The notes below the pieces were generated by a model. The model had not been told where the DNA came from. It did no database searches and saw only the letters and a program-made list of their open reading frames with translations. Source: Nocardia nova SH22a (lineage in GTDB: Bacteria; Actinomycetota; Actinomycetes; Mycobacteriales; Mycobacteriaceae). From it: a stretch of 64,000 bases of DNA. The DNA is taken from assembly GCF_000523235.1 (NCBI RefSeq), contig NZ_CP006850.1, forward strand, positions 5,704,001-5,768,000, given 5' to 3'. Made by a program: the position numbers and the translations under genes. Shown here piece after piece: positions 1 to 8,950 of the stretch (positions within the stretch are counted from its first letter, which is position 1; every line of letters begins with the position of its first letter).

Positions 1-596
1 AGGCAGAGCGGGCACTGCTCGACGCCGCGGAGGAGTTGTTCTCCCGACGCGGTGTCGATCAGACCTCGCTGGCCGATGTGGGCCAGCTCGCCGGATACAG
101 TCGCGGGCTGGTCAACCACCATTTCGGCAGCAAATCCACACTCGTCGACGAACTCGCCCGGCGCATCCAGTCCCAGTTCGTCAGCGACACCAAAGCCGCG
201 CTGGATGCGGCCCGCGCCGAGGTCGACGCCGTCGAAGTGCTGGCGAATCTGGTGGCGGAATATCTGGCCGCGATCGCACGGCACGAACAGACCGGCCGGG
301 CGTTCTTCGTCATGTGGGGCGCGTCGATACCGTCCGAGGCAGCGCTGCGTCCCGTCTTCGCCACCGACGACGCGAACTTTCGCGAGGGCGTCGAGGCCAT
401 CCTGCGATCCGGTCAGGATGACGGAAGTGTCGACTCGGACGTCGACCCGGCATCCAGCGCGGTCACGGTGATCGGCATGCTGCGCGGCATCGCGGCACAA
501 TACCTGATCGCCCCGGAATCGATCGACCTCGACGCAGCGACCCGGGCCACCCGGCAAATCCTCCGGCGCAGCCTGGGACCGGCGCACCGGCCGTAA
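1..596 (+). CDS. TetR-family transcriptional regulator (5' end outside window)
   Basis: The reading frame is open from the left edge of the window, so the gene starts upstream. The TTG at 36 is internal, because the codons before it already encode the first TetR helix (ERALLDAAEELFSRRG). The helix-turn-helix follows (TSLADVGQLAGYSRGLVNHHFGSK), then an all-helical ligand-binding half ending at about residue 197 of the visible part. TetR proteins bind palindromic operators as dimers and let go when ligand binds. The gene converges on the thiolase-like/DUF35 pair, so its targets are not obvious. The family call is firm; the ligand is unknown. Confidence 0.9.
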   Translation, partial: AERALLDAAEELFSRRGVDQTSLADVGQLAGYSRGLVNHHFGSKSTLVDELARRIQSQFVSDTKAALDAARAEVDAVEVLANLVAEYLAAIARHEQTGRAFFVMWGASIPSEAALRPVFATDDANFREGVEAILRSGQDDGSVDSDVDPASSAVTVIGMLRGIAAQYLIAPESIDLDAATRATRQILRRSLGPAHRP

Positions 597-743
597 CTGT
601 CCGCGATTCGAACGCAGATCGCGCAACAGTGGCGCGTCGGCGTGGGGCGGACGACCCCACCGTGTAACTCCTGATATGTGTGCCCGGAAACGGCCCACCG
701 AAACTGTTTGGCAGAGAGCACTTTTGGACAGCCATTCCAGTCC

Positions 744-760
744 GCGGGGACCGGCCCCGC
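744..760. terminator. Possible hairpin between convergent genes
   Basis: A 6-bp G+C stem (GCGGGG/CCCCGC, loop ACCGG) lies just past the thiolase-like gene and downstream of the TetR gene. There is no T-run, so a terminator role is only suggested by position. Confidence 0.25.
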
Positions 761-767
761 AGCTCGA

Positions 768-1907
768 TCACTCGCGGGCGAGGACGTGCACGGCGCACAC
801 CGCGCCGACCCCCACCATGTGGGCGAGCCCGATCCGGGCGCCGGCGTGCTGCCGATCGCCGGCCTCACCCCGCAGCTGAGTGGTCAGCTCGGCGATCTGG
901 CCGACGCCGGTCGGCCCGATCGGGTGTCCCATCGACAACAGACCGCCGGAGGTGTTCACCGCGACCCGGCCGCCGATGTCGAATTCCCCCGCCGACAGCG
1001 CCGCGGCAGCTTGTCCGGTCTTGCACGCCCCCATCGCCTCCACATACAGCAACTCCTCGATGGTGAACGCATCGTGCAGTTCGATCAGATCCACGTCGCC
1101 GATTGCCAGACCCGCCGCGGCAAGTGCCTGGGCCGTGGTCTCGGCAGTGAGGGCGGCATCGAAATTCTCCGTGCCGTAATACGTTTCCGACCTCAGCGCG
1201 GAGGATCGCACCCGTACGGCCCGATCACGGTTCAATCCCAGCTCGTCGATCGCGCGGTCGGATACGACGATCGCCGCCGCGGCGCCCTCACCGATCGGGC
1301 AACACTGCAACCGAGTCAGTACACCGCTGATATTCGGCGAGGCGAGCACCTCGTCGAGGGTCCGGCCCGCAGGACGCTGGGCGTACGGATTCGACGCCGC
1401 GTTGCGACTGTTCTTCACCGCTACCTGCGCGATCTGCTGCGGGGTGGCGCCTGCCTCATACATGTACCGCGAGGCCAGCAGCGCGAAATGAGTGGCCGGG
1501 TTCATGCGGTTGCCGACCAGATCCTCCACCCCCGCCGCCCGCGCCGGCATGGTGAAGTTCAACGGCTTGTCCACGCCAACGGCAATCGCCACGTCGTGCA
1601 CCCCCGCGGCCACATCGAGAAAGGCCTGACGGAATGCACTCGACCCCGATGCCGAGGCATTCTCGATCTGCATCATCGGAATACCCGTCGCACCGAGATG
1701 CCGATACATCAGCCGCGACAACGCCATCGAGGTCGTAGCTGTACCGGTATACGCGGTCTCCACCTGATCCCAGCGCATACCGGCGTCGGCCAAAGCCGCC
1801 CGGACCGCGGTGAGCCCGAGTTCCGTATACGGTGTCCGGCTGGGTTTGCGATACGGATGCAGGCCGACGCCGACCACCCACGCCGGCCGCAATTCCGAGT
1901 TGCTCAC
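768..1907 (-). CDS. Thiolase-like (SCPx/Ltp-type) protein with Ser in place of the catalytic Cys
   Basis: This 379-residue protein has the fold markers of SCPx-type thiolases and lipid-transfer aldolases: an active-site loop IENASASGSSAF (residues 81-92), HDAFTIEE (278-285) and GGLLSMGHPIGPTG (321-334). Position 85, where thiolases normally carry the acyl-accepting Cys, is Ser (codon TCG). Gene and partner are coupled: the GTG start overlaps the stop of the upstream DUF35 gene (GTGA). Thiolase-like/DUF35 pairs include the Ltp2-ChsH2 aldolase of steroid side-chain degradation, which needs no acyl-enzyme Cys. I infer a retro-aldol or similar C-C cleaving activity on a CoA thioester. The substrate is unknown; a classical thiolase is unlikely. 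Confidence 0.85.
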   Translation of the reverse strand: MSNSELRPAWVVGVGLHPYRKPSRTPYTELGLTAVRAALADAGMRWDQVETAYTGTATTSMALSRLMYRHLGATGIPMMQIENASASGSSAFRQAFLDVAAGVHDVAIAVGVDKPLNFTMPARAAGVEDLVGNRMNPATHFALLASRYMYEAGATPQQIAQVAVKNSRNAASNPYAQRPAGRTLDEVLASPNISGVLTRLQCCPIGEGAAAAIVVSDRAIDELGLNRDRAVRVRSSALRSETYYGTENFDAALTAETTAQALAAAGLAIGDVDLIELHDAFTIEELLYVEAMGACKTGQAAAALSAGEFDIGGRVAVNTSGGLLSMGHPIGPTGVGQIAELTTQLRGEAGDRQHAGARIGLAHMVGVGAVCAVHVLARE

Positions 1908-2320
1908 GAGCGAACCTCCCCGGCCGCCGCGACGACCTCGAATGCCGGTTCGACGATCTCGTTCTGCGAATCGCCGCGCTCGACCACCTGCCAGCGCGCC
2001 GCCACGCGGTCGCCGATCTCGGGACGGCGAGAATCGGCGTGCACGACGGCCCGGATGAGCGGCCCGCCGTCGAGGAGCACCTCGGCGACCGTGAACGGCA
2101 CGGCGCCCTGTGGGGCCACGTGCACGTCGGCAACGGCGTGCACGACACCGGCAGCGGGCAACGATGCGGACACCAGCTCATCGGCGCCGGCGCCGCATAC
2201 CTCACAGCCGAGTCCGATCGGCGGGAAATACGCCCGCTCGCACGAGGAGCATCGGACACCGCTCAAAACCGGATCCTCCGGCTGAGCGTCATAGAGACGG
2301 GGGTGAGCGGCGACTCGCAT
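1904..2320 (-). CDS. DUF35 OB-fold protein with zinc ribbon
   Basis: A 138-residue protein with an N-terminal rubredoxin-like zinc ribbon (CSSC about 15 residues before CEVC) and a C-terminal OB-fold beta domain, the standard DUF35 layout. I place the start at ATG 2320 because GGAGG lies 5 nt before it; a TTG 12 nt further upstream has no spaced ribosome site. DUF35 proteins bind acyl-CoA and form complexes with thiolase-like partners. The 4-nt overlap with the next gene makes that protein the expected partner. Confidence 0.88.
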   Translation of the reverse strand: MRVAAHPRLYDAQPEDPVLSGVRCSSCERAYFPPIGLGCEVCGAGADELVSASLPAAGVVHAVADVHVAPQGAVPFTVAEVLLDGGPLIRAVVHADSRRPEIGDRVAARWQVVERGDSQNEIVEPAFEVVAAAGEVRS

Positions 2321-2437
2321 CGCAACCTCCAATATTGTTAATCGTTCAGCAAGTTATATCCCCGGTGAGCCGCCGACACAACCCTCGCGGACATCGGTTC
2401 GTCCAGAGCGACACCAGGCCGCCGTCCGGGACGCGCC

Positions 2438-3769
2438 TCAGTGATGTCCCGCCGACAATTCGGATGGGTAGTGCCGCGCGTCGGTGGTGAATTCGGGGTT
2501 TCCGTAGGTGGCCAAACGCCGCTCCAGAACTCGAATCGTGTACCTGTCGGCCCACTTTCGGAAGACACTCCGATGTCCGAAGACGCTCATCGCGAGGAAT
2601 CGGCCGAGGATGAACGGCGCTGTCGTGACGACGAGCGCGGCGTCTCCGATGCCGAACGAGATGCTCATGGCCGCGGCGGCCTTACGGCTGCCACCGCAGA
2701 AACCCAGGAAGAACGCCCGGCTCCAACTTCGTTCGACCGTGTCGGCAGCACGGTCGAACCACGAACGATCCGGCCGCAGATACGCCTTCATGGTGGAGCG
2801 GACGAGCGCACCACAGGTGGCGTCGTCGAAGTCGTCGCGCAGCATTGCGGCGCGAGCGTGAAACACCTCGACGATACCTTCGGCGGTGGTGGGCAGCAGT
2901 TCTTCGGGCAGGCCCAGCAGGTAGCAGCGGTACCGGCTGAATTCGAGCAGCGCGCGCTCCCCCGGTGTGAATTCGGTTCGGCCACGGCGAACGGCGCTGA
3001 ACGCCAGCAGGTACATGTTGATCAGGCCGGCAGGCATCTGATCGACCTGGGGCACCGGGACGCCGTACACGTCCGGATCCCACTGCTCGGAGCGCGCCAG
3101 AGCGTTGTAGCGGACCATCGAGTGCATCAACCGGACCATCGCGGCGGCCTCGAACCCTTGGCCGTGACGCTCGAGCGCGCCCGGCATCGTGGTCACCGCG
3201 AAGAAGCTCGCCGTCTCGTTGACCCGGCGCTCGGCGCGCCGCCCGGACAATGCGCCGGTCAGCGCCATGGGCAAGGCCGAATAGGTGTTCAGGAAGGTTG
3301 CCAGGAAGGCGCCCCGGGTCAGGAAGGGCGACAGGAACGCCGCGCTGATCCGCGCGCGACGAGCTCCCCGCTCGACGAGCTCCATGTCCACCCAGGAAGG
3401 GGTTGCTTCCATCGAAGCGATGAACCTGTGCAGTTCCTCCGGTGCGTCGGGCACAGAATCGATTCCCGTGCGGCAGGCCTGTCGCAGCATGCCGATCAAC
3501 CCCGGAACCCCGTAGCGAGACACCAACGCGGCATACGGGTCGGCGACCGCATCTCCGAGCATGGTTGCCGTACGGATCAATTCGACGATGCGTTCGTCGG
3601 CCAGGATCGGCCCGCGCTCACCCACCCATGTCGGCAAGGCCGATTTGACGGTGAGGTCATCGGTGAAACGATACGGGGTCCGATCGAAGTCGATGCCGCC
3701 GTAGAGGTCCGGTTGCTTTTCACGCTGGCTGCGCACACGTGTTGCGAGCTCGGGGTAGTACAGTGCCAC
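2438..3769 (-). CDS. Oxygenase of the MpaB/Lcp (DUF2236) family
   Basis: The 443-residue product matches the oxygenase-like family that includes fungal MpaB and rubber oxygenase Lcp. The core signature is MVRLMHSMVRYNALAR followed by WDPDVYGVPVPQVDQM and LINMYLLAFS. His in the MHSMVRYN stretch is a likely haem ligand by analogy with Lcp. I chose GTG 3769 (VALYYPELATRV) because GAGG sits 6 nt before it; the TTG four codons upstream overlaps that site. There is no signal peptide. It is transcribed away from the FAD dehydrogenase across a shared promoter region. The substrate is unknown. Confidence 0.78.
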   Translation of the reverse strand: MALYYPELATRVRSQREKQPDLYGGIDFDRTPYRFTDDLTVKSALPTWVGERGPILADERIVELIRTATMLGDAVADPYAALVSRYGVPGLIGMLRQACRTGIDSVPDAPEELHRFIASMEATPSWVDMELVERGARRARISAAFLSPFLTRGAFLATFLNTYSALPMALTGALSGRRAERRVNETASFFAVTTMPGALERHGQGFEAAAMVRLMHSMVRYNALARSEQWDPDVYGVPVPQVDQMPAGLINMYLLAFSAVRRGRTEFTPGERALLEFSRYRCYLLGLPEELLPTTAEGIVEVFHARAAMLRDDFDDATCGALVRSTMKAYLRPDRSWFDRAADTVERSWSRAFFLGFCGGSRKAAAAMSISFGIGDAALVVTTAPFILGRFLAMSVFGHRSVFRKWADRYTIRVLERRLATYGNPEFTTDARHYPSELSAGHH

Positions 3770-3802
3770 AGAACACCTCAACTTTCAACTTGTTAGTTAA
3801 GG

Positions 3803-3817
3803 CTGACAGGTTGTCAG
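3803..3817. promoter_or_regulatory. Operator-like inverted repeat in a divergent promoter
   Basis: CTGACA-GGT-TGTCAG is a perfect 6-3-6 inverted repeat between the divergent oxygenase and FAD dehydrogenase genes, and a further CCTGTCA half-site follows within 10 bp. The size and place suit a TetR-type operator. The TetR gene at 5769-6521 is a candidate binder, by proximity only. Confidence 0.45.
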
Positions 3818-3968
3818 TTCGCCTGTCAAGGCGCTGGCACGGGCATCCCCGCACCGTAGCCATGGTGTCCGATTCGACCACCACTTCGGCCGCACAGACC
3901 CTTCCGCCGACGGCCGCGCCCAGCTGAAATACCGGAAGCAACCGACCGTCACCCCCGCAAGGATCCGT

Positions 3969-5759
3969 ATGCCTTCCGACAACAGTGATTTCACCATCAA
4001 CCGGCGTGGGCTGTTGGCTCTCGGCGGCATGGCCGCGGCGGCCACGGCGACCGCGCTGGGCGCGCCACGCGCATGGGCCGCACCCAGCGCCACCGCCGAT
4101 GCCGACGTCATCGTCGTCGGCGCCGGTCTGGCGGGCCTGGTCGCGACCTCCGAACTCGCGGCCGCGGGGCGGCGGGTGCTGCTGCTCGACCAGGAGCCGG
4201 AACAGAGCTTCGGCGGCCAGGCGCACTGGTCGCTGGGCGGGCTGTTCTTCATCGACTCCGCCGAACAGCGACTCGCCGGAATCAAGGACTCGTTCGATCT
4301 GGCGCGCGGGGACTGGTTCCGCACCGCCGGATGGGACCGCGGGCCCGACGACACACTCGGTGAGGACTACTGGGGAAAGCGATGGGCCGAGAACTATCTG
4401 CAGTTCGCCGCCGGTGAGAAACAGGCGTGGTTGCGGGGCCTGGGCATGAACTGGGTACCCGTGGTGGGCTGGGCCGAACGCGGCCAGGCCGACGGCGGAA
4501 TCGGCAACTCCGTCCCGCGCTTCCACATCACCATGGGGACCGGCCCCGGCGTGGTCGAGCCCTTCGAGAAGCTGGTGCGTGACGCCGCCGGAAAGAACGT
4601 CACCTTCGCGTTCCGCCATCAGGTCGACGAGCTGGTCGTGACCGGCGGGGCGATCAGCGGCGTGCGAGGCACCGTTCTGGAACCCAGCGGCGCCGCCCGC
4701 GGCACTCCCAGTTCTCGTATCAAGGTCGGTGAGTTCGAGTTCCGGGCGGCGCAGGTGATCGTCACCTCCGGCGGTATCGGCGCCAATCATGAACTCGTGC
4801 GCCGCAATTGGCCTGCGCGCCTGGGCAAGGCCCCGGCCCGCATGATCACCGGCGTCCCCGCCCATGTCGACGGCCGCATGCTCGCCATCGGCGAATCGGC
4901 CGGAGCCCGCCTGGTCAACCGGGACCGTATGTGGCACTACACCGAAGGGCTGAAGAACTACGCGCCGATCTGGCCCGGCCACGGGATCCGGGTACTCGGT
5001 GCACCGTCGTCGATGTGGTTCGACGCCGAGGGCCGGCAACTCCCCGCGCCCGGAATCCCCAGCGTCGACACGCTCGGCACCCTGGATCTGATCATGCGGA
5101 CCGGCTACGACTACTCGTGGTTCGTCCTCAACAAGAAGATCATCAGCAAAGAGTTCACCCTGTCGGGGTCGGAACAGAACCCGGAGCTGACCAACAAAGA
5201 TCTGGCCGCCTACCTCGCGAACAGGGCGCTGACCGATACACCTGCCCCGGTGAAGGCATTCATGGACAAGGGGCAGGATTTCGTCGTCGCCGACACGCTG
5301 ACCGAACTGGTCGCCGGGATGAACAAACTGACCGGCGCGGACCTGATCCGGCTGGATTCCCTGCGCGACCAGATCGCTTACCGCGACAATGAACTCGGCA
5401 ATCCGAACAGCACCGACCCGCGGATCGTGGCGATCCGGCGCTCGCGTGACTACATCGGCGACAACCTGTTCCGCACCACGGACCCGCATCCGATCCTCGC
5501 TCCCGACGCGGGCCCGCTGATCGCCATCCGCATGAACATCCTCACCCGCAAGACCCTCGGCGGCCTGCAGACCGACCTGTCCGGCCGCGTCCTCGACGCC
5601 CGAGGCGAACCGATCCGCGGACTGTACGCGGCCGGAGAAGTCGCCGGATTCGGCGGTGGCGGCGTTCACGGCTACCGCTCCCTCGAGGGAACCTTCCTCG
5701 GCGGCTGCCTGTTCTCCGGCAGGCAGACCGGCCGCGCGGCCGCCAAGGAAAGCGCCTGA
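3969..5759 (+). CDS. Tat-exported FAD-dependent dehydrogenase (fumarate reductase/KstD superfamily)
   Basis: The 596-residue protein begins with a twin-arginine signal (INRRGLLALGGMAAAA, cleavage near AWA-AP at about residue 38). An FAD dinucleotide-binding motif VIVVGAGLAG follows at residues 47-56. The GGQAHWSLGGLFF segment and the C-terminal GLYAAGEVAGFGGGGVHGYRSLEG are typical of fumarate-reductase/3-ketosteroid-dehydrogenase type flavoproteins, so it likely oxidises or reduces a C-C bond. It resembles what I recall of mycobacterial Rv0785-type FAD-binding dehydrogenases. AAGGA 5-6 nt before ATG supports the start. The gene is divergent from the oxygenase, perhaps under one operator. Confidence 0.85.
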   Translation: MPSDNSDFTINRRGLLALGGMAAAATATALGAPRAWAAPSATADADVIVVGAGLAGLVATSELAAAGRRVLLLDQEPEQSFGGQAHWSLGGLFFIDSAEQRLAGIKDSFDLARGDWFRTAGWDRGPDDTLGEDYWGKRWAENYLQFAAGEKQAWLRGLGMNWVPVVGWAERGQADGGIGNSVPRFHITMGTGPGVVEPFEKLVRDAAGKNVTFAFRHQVDELVVTGGAISGVRGTVLEPSGAARGTPSSRIKVGEFEFRAAQVIVTSGGIGANHELVRRNWPARLGKAPARMITGVPAHVDGRMLAIGESAGARLVNRDRMWHYTEGLKNYAPIWPGHGIRVLGAPSSMWFDAEGRQLPAPGIPSVDTLGTLDLIMRTGYDYSWFVLNKKIISKEFTLSGSEQNPELTNKDLAAYLANRALTDTPAPVKAFMDKGQDFVVADTLTELVAGMNKLTGADLIRLDSLRDQIAYRDNELGNPNSTDPRIVAIRRSRDYIGDNLFRTTDPHPILAPDAGPLIAIRMNILTRKTLGGLQTDLSGRVLDARGEPIRGLYAAGEVAGFGGGGVHGYRSLEGTFLGGCLFSGRQTGRAAAKESA

Positions 5760-5768
5760 AGGCCGGTG

Positions 5769-6521
5769 TCAGCGGTCTTCGGTCATGAACGCCCGGAGGG
5801 CGGCCTTTTCCAGCTCCGCATCGACCAGCAATTTTCGCAGACGGGCGTTCTCGTCCCGCACCTCCTCGAGCTCACTCGTCGACTCAGGACGAGTCGTGCT
5901 GTTCCGGCCGGGGCCGTGAATCACCGCCTGCGAACGCGACGTCCCTGCCAGCATTCCCGCGAAACCCTCGAGTGCGGCATCCGCCGCGGCGAGATCCTCG
6001 TCCGCGAGCCAGCACAACATGGATCCATCGATGAATGTCGCGAACATCCGGGCGAGCGTCTGCGCCGGTACGACCCACTCGAGTCCGGCGCGTTCCGCGA
6101 CGAAGTCGAGATATGCCTGCGCCTGGACGCGATAGTCCTCGTATTGCAGACGTGCCGAAGTCGAGGACGTACTCGAGCGCAGCGCGTAGACGATCAGCTC
6201 GTAGGTGAAGATCTCCTCGGATTTGTTCGCACCACCGAACTGGAGGATGGCCTTCATCCCCTCCGATAAATTGTCCGCCAGGGCGGCTCGGTCGTCCCAG
6301 GCGGCGCACGCTATCGCCACCATGTCCTTGACGTGCTTGCGGACCAGATGTTCCAGCAACTGGTCCTTGGATTCGAAACAGTAGTGGAACGACCCGCGCG
6401 CCATCCCGGCCTCGTCGGTGATCGCCCGCGTGGTCGTGTCCGCCAAGCCATCACGCGCTATGACCCGGGCAGCCGCCTCGAGAAGCTGCTCGCGCCGCTG
6501 CTGCACAGTCAGCCGTGCCAT
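5769..6521 (-). CDS. TetR-family regulator with C-terminal coiled coil
   Basis: A 250-residue TetR protein: helix-turn-helix in residues 10-55 (ARVIARDGLADTTTRAITDEAGMARGSFHYCF), then the ligand-binding helices. I start at ATG 6521 (MARLTVQQRREQ), with AGGAGG 11 nt upstream. After about residue 205 the protein continues into a tail, SELEEVRDENARLRKLLVDA and beyond, a heptad-patterned coiled coil unusual for TetR and close in wording to the leucine zippers of IS3-type OrfA proteins. It converges on the FAD dehydrogenase gene. The ligand is unknown. Confidence 0.88.
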   Translation of the reverse strand: MARLTVQQRREQLLEAAARVIARDGLADTTTRAITDEAGMARGSFHYCFESKDQLLEHLVRKHVKDMVAIACAAWDDRAALADNLSEGMKAILQFGGANKSEEIFTYELIVYALRSSTSSTSARLQYEDYRVQAQAYLDFVAERAGLEWVVPAQTLARMFATFIDGSMLCWLADEDLAAADAALEGFAGMLAGTSRSQAVIHGPGRNSTTRPESTSELEEVRDENARLRKLLVDAELEKAALRAFMTEDR

Positions 6522-6751
6522 CGGTAACGCGCCTCCTGCTCGACAACGAATAGGGCATCCGCCCTTCATCGTAGCTTCGCGCATCGTGCCGTCCGGAACG
6601 GACTGGAGCGAATTACTTGGAAACAGAACTTTTACGGCGGTGAAGTTGGATAGTTACTCCTGGGCGCTTGACTTGGGCACCTGCCCTACTTGGAGCGGAT
6701 GCGGACCGCGCGCGCTGTCCGGACGGTATGAGAACGAAAGCAGGGGCAACG

Positions 6752-6886
6752 ATGACCAGCACAACCACCCGAGTGCGCATCGGCGGCGGACCATCCGGCC
6801 GCCTCGCGGCGCGTGCGCTGCGACGACACGGCGTCGAGACCCTCACCGACGACACCGCCCTTCGCGCATCGTCGGGCCGGTCATGA
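6752..6886 (+). pseudogene. Possible remnant of a flavoprotein N-terminus
   Basis: A 44-codon frame opens at ATG 6752 behind AGGGG and reads TRVRIGGGPSGRLAARALRR and then HGVET. This is the wording of an FAD-binding Rossmann N-terminus (normally G-x-G-P-A-G-L), after which it stops. No flavoprotein continues in any frame. It is either a decayed leader or a chance small frame just ahead of the permease. Confidence 0.3.
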
Positions 6887-6923
6887 ACGACACTGTCCCG
6901 CAACATCTTTCAGGAGAGTCAGC

Positions 6924-8420
6924 ATGACCACCACAGAGTCGCGATCGGCGAAGTTGACCGCATCACGCATCGTATTCCTGGTCGTCGCGGCGGCCGCCCC
7001 CATCGCGGCCATGGTAGGACTCGCGCCACTGCAATACGCGATGGGCAACGGCGCCGGCACACCCGCGACCTATGTCATCGCCGGCGCCGTCCTGCTCTGT
7101 TTCGGCGTGGGTTATGCGGCGATGTCTCGTCACATCACCAATACCGGCGGCTTCTACACGTTCATCACGCGGGGCCTGAGCCGCATCGCCGGGGTCCCGA
7201 GCGCTCTGGTCGCCGTGATCGCCTATTCCGCAGTGGGTCTCCAACTCGCGGGCGGCTTCGGATATTTCGTCTCGAATGCGATCGAGCAATTCACCGGAAT
7301 CTCGACGCCCTGGTTTCTGTGGACCGTGGCGGGAGCCCTCGCCGCGGGAGTGCTCAGCTATCGAAGCGTCGACCTCAGCGCCAAGGTTCTCGGCGTGCTC
7401 ATGGCCCTCGAAATCGGTGTGCTGATGATCATCGATGTCGTCATCGTCGGACACAAGGGTGTTCACGCGCTCCCGGAGGCCTCCTTCCATCCGCATGTCG
7501 TTTTCGGCGCGGGCTTCTCGGTGTCGATCCTGATTGCGTTCAGCACCTTCATCGGCTTCGAGTCGGCGGCGCTCTACGGCGAAGAATCACGAACACCGGC
7601 CCGCACCGTGCCTCGCGCGGTGTATGCCTCGCTGCTGGTGATCATGGTCTTCTACACGCTGACCAGTTGGATCGGCGTCGGCGCCGCAGGGGCCGACAAT
7701 ATCGGGAGCATCGCCGGGCAGGAGCTCGGCAACTACTTTCCCGGCCTGGCGGTCCAATACATCGGCAACTGGTTCTCCGACGCCATGACCGTGCTGATCT
7801 GTACCAGCCTGTTCGCCTCACTGCTGGCGATCTTGAACGCGTCCAGCCGCTATCTCTACTCCCTCGGACGCGAACAGGTACTGCCCCAGCCGCTCGGACG
7901 ACTGCACCCCCGCTTCGGCTCCCCCGCCCGCGCCGCGGTCGTCGTCACCGCGATCAACGTCGTCGTGCCCGCGTTGTTCTACGCCGCTCGCCAGGACCCG
8001 TACCTGACTCTCGTGGCCAGTATGACCGGACTCGGAGCCGTCGGGATCATCGCACTGCAGGCCACGGCTGCCGCGGCGGTGATCGGCTACTTCCTGTGGC
8101 ACCCCGCCGGGCACTGGTGGAAGACTTTCGCCGCTCCGGCCATCGGCCTGCTCGGCCTGATCACCGCAGAAGTCCTGGTCGTCAAGAATTTCTCTCTGCT
8201 GACCGGAACACACTCCGCCGTCATCAACAACCTTCCATGGCTGTATGTCATCGGAATCGTCGCGGGGCTGGCCTACGCATGGTGGCTGCGTTCGAACCGG
8301 CCCGGTGTGTACACGGCCCTGGCATCGGACGACCACGTCAGAAGCGACGCCGGTCCGATAGATCTCGACACCGACGAGGTATCCGGTACACCGGAAGTTG
8401 CGCCGCAGCCCGAGGGGTAG
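6924..8420 (+). CDS. APC-superfamily amino-acid permease
   Basis: The 498-residue integral membrane protein has about 12 predicted hydrophobic segments. The first (RIVFLVVAAAAPIAAMVG) is followed by the family GGFYTFITRGL loop, and a conserved FIGFESAALYGEESRTPART marks segment 6 and the loop after it. These are hallmarks of amino acid-polyamine-organocation transporters, which import amino acids or amines by cation symport or exchange. ATG 6924 has AGGAG 7 nt upstream. The C-terminal 30 residues are acidic and cytoplasmic. No neighbour tells which substrate it carries. Confidence 0.9.
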   Translation: MTTTESRSAKLTASRIVFLVVAAAAPIAAMVGLAPLQYAMGNGAGTPATYVIAGAVLLCFGVGYAAMSRHITNTGGFYTFITRGLSRIAGVPSALVAVIAYSAVGLQLAGGFGYFVSNAIEQFTGISTPWFLWTVAGALAAGVLSYRSVDLSAKVLGVLMALEIGVLMIIDVVIVGHKGVHALPEASFHPHVVFGAGFSVSILIAFSTFIGFESAALYGEESRTPARTVPRAVYASLLVIMVFYTLTSWIGVGAAGADNIGSIAGQELGNYFPGLAVQYIGNWFSDAMTVLICTSLFASLLAILNASSRYLYSLGREQVLPQPLGRLHPRFGSPARAAVVVTAINVVVPALFYAARQDPYLTLVASMTGLGAVGIIALQATAAAAVIGYFLWHPAGHWWKTFAAPAIGLLGLITAEVLVVKNFSLLTGTHSAVINNLPWLYVIGIVAGLAYAWWLRSNRPGVYTALASDDHVRSDAGPIDLDTDEVSGTPEVAPQPEG

Positions 8421-8910
8421 CCGGGTATCGATCCGACGTGGATGTTCAGTCTCCACCGATGCACGCAACGCCCTCCACGGCCGACTCGAGAACATCGCCG
8501 CCCGCGCCGACGCACTCCTGCGCGCCGGGCACAGACCTGCCCGACCTGCTGCGCTCAGCGGCCGTCGACGCCACACCACCGAAGGCTGTGACGAAGAACT
8601 GCGCGAGTTTCTCGTACGACTCGTCGCCATCGACCAGCAGCAGGCCGGGCTCCTGACTGCGGACGCCGAGTTCGAAAGGCTCTGAACATCTACGAACTCG
8701 CATTCACGGAAATACCCTCCGGGCATTATCGGAGGTTCGGCGCCGCGATATTCGCGGCGAGCAGTGGGGCTGCAACCTCGCAGGAAGATAGACCACACCG
8801 ATTTCTGCGCAACGGAATTTACACAATCTGTCCGAATACCCCCTATTTTTGTCCGCTCATCCCACCACTCCTGGAATTGCCTCGGAAAATCAAAGACGAT
8901 GTGACCGGAA
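8421..8910. other. Gene-free stretch upstream of the serine hydrolase
   Basis: No convincing gene. A frame open to 8685 has protein-like composition near its end (CDEELREFLVRLVAIDQQQ) but offers only a TTG start inside the permease gene. From about 8690 the sequence is less G+C-rich and is probably the promoter region of the hydrolase. Confidence 0.4.
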
Positions 8911-8941
8911 ATTAACACCCGAGCGCCGGGTGATTGTTAAT
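8911..8941. promoter_or_regulatory. Imperfect inverted repeat just before the hydrolase start
   Basis: ATTAACA (8911-8917) and TGTTAAT (8935-8941) form a perfect 7-bp inverted repeat, with inner CCCG/CGGG also complementary. It ends 9 nt before the ATG at 8951, where an operator or mRNA hairpin would affect expression. Confidence 0.35.
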
Positions 8942-8950
8942 GTAACCGCC

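Noticed and set aside
3720..5669. Very long minus-strand frame (649 codons) opposite the FAD dehydrogenase
   Set aside because: It mirrors a clearly recognisable Tat-exported flavoprotein and has the Arg/Gly/Ala-rich composition of an antisense shadow.
8398..8685. Possible small gene after the permease
   Set aside because: Only a TTG start inside the permease gene and no ribosome site, despite some protein-like composition.
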